A stretch of 64,000 nt of DNA, from NCBI GenBank assembly GCA_024274785.1, contig JAJSAM010000026.1, forward strand, positions 189,914 to 253,913. Reading direction: 5' to 3'. The DNA is from Planctomycetota bacterium (GTDB lineage: Bacteria; Planctomycetota; JAJSAM01). Each line of letters begins with the position of its first letter. Positions within the stretch are counted from its first letter, which is position 1. The notes under the pieces were generated by a model. It made no database searches. It had not been told where the DNA came from and was given only the letters and a program-made list of their open reading frames with translations. The position numbers were made by a program, and so were the translations under genes. Positions 62,711 through 64,000 of the stretch are shown piece after piece.

Positions 62711-62739
62711 AATCTACCCCCGAGAATCGCTGTTGTCAA
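62711..62739 (-). promoter_or_regulatory. Strong sigma70-type promoter of the small RNA
   Basis: Minus strand TTGACA at 62739-62734 (perfect consensus), 17 bases, then TAGATT at 62716-62711. The only perfect -35 box seen in the window. Confidence 0.7.
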
Positions 62740-62757
62740 CGGGTAGTGCCGTGAAAG

Positions 62758-63654
62758 TCATTTTTCTCTGCGGCGGACGACGATCAATTTTCCGGAAGGT
62801 GCGTACGTCAGGCCCCTCGGAAGGAGGATCAGCGCGAGCGCATTCCGAAGCCCGATGCCGGAAAAGACCAGGGTGACGCGGTCGGTGGCGGCCTGACCGG
62901 CGACCCGGGAGGAGAGAACCACCTCGATGCCCTTCAAGCGGGCCAGCGTGTCAAGCGCTTCCCCGAGGGGGAGGTCCGCGAAACTCAGGGTGACCGACTT
63001 CGATGCGAGTCGCACGGGCAGAGGAGGGGCGGACCTCGGAAGAGAGACCAGGCGCTCCGGCGTGGCGACGAAGATCACTCCGAACCGCACGTCGAAGGCG
63101 AGTCCCAACGGATGGAGCGCCTCCATGAATACGGTCTCGGCCGGACCGGAAAGCGGCCTCTTCCCGGGGACCGCCATGAGCAGGAAGGACAGCGCAGACG
63201 GGTCCAGCACCACCGAAAGACCCGTCGCATCCGAGACCACCCGCCTCAGTTCGCCGAGGACAATCCCGCTCCACTCCACCTCGACCTGGAGGTTCGCTGC
63301 CATTTGGGCGGTTCCTGATTCCCCGGGCGCTTCGTCCCGGGGCCGCGCGTCATCCCCGGTGACGCGCCCGATCCCGCGATATGCGCCGTAGAGAGCGACG
63401 AGCATCAGGAGCACCAGCACGGTCCCGCCGACCAGGAAGCGAAGCCCTCTCCGGGGCTCCGCCACATCGCCCCCCTTCGGGCGCACGCCGAGCAGCGCGC
63501 CACGGATCGCCTTGTCATCCATGCGGAGGAGGTGGAGCGTCGACCGGCAGGAATCGCAATTTCGCAAGTGATCCTTCAGAAGCCGTTCCTGTTCCGCCGA
63601 GAGTCTCCCCTCCGCATGCCCGGGGAGAAGAGCCTTGTATTCGTCGCAGGCCAT
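62758..63654 (-). CDS. Anti-sigma-like zinc-finger membrane protein with secretin-type (STN-like) domain
   Basis: Product of 298 residues. N-terminal zinc finger His29-x3-Cys33-x2-Cys36 (KDHLRNCDSC) as in anti-sigma factors, one membrane helix (about 72-92) and an extracytoplasmic region with two repeats like the STN fold (LSFADLPLGEALDTLARLKGIEVVLSSRV). No sigma factor gene is adjacent. ATG at 63654 chosen as the first start before the zinc finger. Confidence 0.65.
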   Translation of the reverse strand: MACDEYKALLPGHAEGRLSAEQERLLKDHLRNCDSCRSTLHLLRMDDKAIRGALLGVRPKGGDVAEPRRGLRFLVGGTVLVLLMLVALYGAYRGIGRVTGDDARPRDEAPGESGTAQMAANLQVEVEWSGIVLGELRRVVSDATGLSVVLDPSALSFLLMAVPGKRPLSGPAETVFMEALHPLGLAFDVRFGVIFVATPERLVSLPRSAPPLPVRLASKSVTLSFADLPLGEALDTLARLKGIEVVLSSRVAGQAATDRVTLVFSGIGLRNALALILLPRGLTYAPSGKLIVVRRREK

Positions 63655-63723
63655 GTCAAGAGTGTACCGGATCAAATCCGTTGGGTCCGAAGAGGTTGCT
63701 CTGGCAGTATCTTGCGGCCCTGT

Positions 63724-63810
63724 GGGGGCGTGGCGAAATTGGCAAACGCGCCAGGTTTAGGACCTGGTGAGGGAAACCTCCTGGGGGTTCGAGTCCCTTC
63801 GCCCCCACCA
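63724..63810 (+). tRNA. tRNA-Leu(UAG)
   Basis: Class II tRNA of 87 nt with encoded CCA. Acceptor GGGGGCG/CGCCCCC, anticodon stem CCAGG/CCTGG around loop TTTAGGA (anticodon UAG), long variable arm, T-arm GGGGGTTCGAGTCCCTT. Decodes CUA/CUG. Confidence 0.96.
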
Positions 63811-63819
63811 CCACCCTTC

Positions 63820-63946
63820 GGTCGCTTTGCGACCTTCGGGCCGGCGGGACGCTGGCGCGTCCCGCCGGGTCGGACCCCACCAGCCTCTCCTTCGTCGGGC
63901 TGGTGGGGTCCTCCCGGTGCATCACTCAGGGGGACCGTGGTCCCCC
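63820..63946 (+). other. Cluster of four perfect hairpins after tRNA-Leu
   Basis: GGTCGC/GCGACC (63820-63834), CCGGCGGGACGC/GCGTCCCGCCGG (63841-63868), a 14-bp stem GGACCCCACCAGCC/GGCTGGTGGGGTCC (63872-63911) and GGGGGACC/GGTCCCCC (63929-63946). None is followed by a T-run. The strongest is the 14-bp stem with a 12-base loop. Function unknown. Confidence 0.6.
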
Positions 63947-64000
63947 ACGGCACGTGCTCGCTACGCTGCGCGCGCACCTCCCCTACACGCTGACGCCGGA

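Overview
The window is a high-GC bacterial chromosome segment with densely packed, often overlapping genes (ATGA, GTGA and TTGA junctions), many GTG and TTG starts, and almost entirely housekeeping content. Several features fit a Planctomycetota-like lineage: a TPR protein carrying two RNA polymerase alpha C-terminal domains, secreted HEAT/PDZ proteins, an ECF sigma/anti-sigma pair followed by an HtrA-like protein, and zinc-finger membrane proteins with unusual extracytoplasmic parts. This placement is inferred from gene content only; the window contains no rRNA. No phage, plasmid, CRISPR or IS transposase gene was seen.

Layout. 1-13 kb: PpsR-type kinase regulator (cut by the window edge), an LTR-like 234-bp repeat, MscS channel, secreted transglutaminase, an ABC-2 export pair followed by a broken MFS gene, TruB, a lipoprotein, a zinc alcohol dehydrogenase, a DUF885 peptidase with an attenuator-like leader, a GNAT acetyltransferase, tRNA-Glu and a XerC/D recombinase. 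13-30 kb: a rightward run with a Nudix hydrolase, RNase Y, a YmdB-like phosphodiesterase, xseA-xseB, polyprenyl synthase, dxs, NAD kinase, DUF58, a BatA-like protein, a LysE-like exporter and CvpA. The xse-ispA-dxs part is an isoprenoid precursor operon. 30-37 kb: a large beta-propeller lipoprotein, then leftward moxR, asnS, ruvA, a second LTR-like repeat and the TPR/alpha-CTD gene. 37-47 kb: HIT, murA, ffh (apparently starting with CTG), rpsP, an endonuclease III-like protein with a histone H1-like tail, maf, DUF192, rpmE, prfA and prmC. 47-64 kb: purL-purQ leftward, accA, sigma/anti-sigma/HtrA/PDZ, the rlmN-clpX-clpP-tig operon leftward, an orphan histidine-kinase DHp protein, a degenerate M28/TPR protein, a probable new small RNA, an anti-sigma-like protein and tRNA-Leu.

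Functional groups. Isoprenoid and cell-wall precursors (dxs, ispA-type, murA), translation and its termination (rpsP, rpmE, prfA with prmC, truB, asnS, tRNAs), co-translational export (ffh), proteostasis (tig-clpP-clpX) and purine synthesis (purL-purQ) are each complete enough to be confident. The least ordinary items are: the endonuclease III/H1 fusion lacking the catalytic residues; the TPR-double-alpha-CTD protein; an approximately 148-nt RNA gene with a sigma70-type promoter and a terminator; two dispersed repeat families (one LTR-like, one possibly MITE-like); and two secreted enzymes that have lost catalytic or metal-binding residues (HtrA-like and M28-like).

Recurring promoter pattern: TTGnnn, about 17 bases, then TAGAnT or TAnnnT, found upstream of many operon starts.
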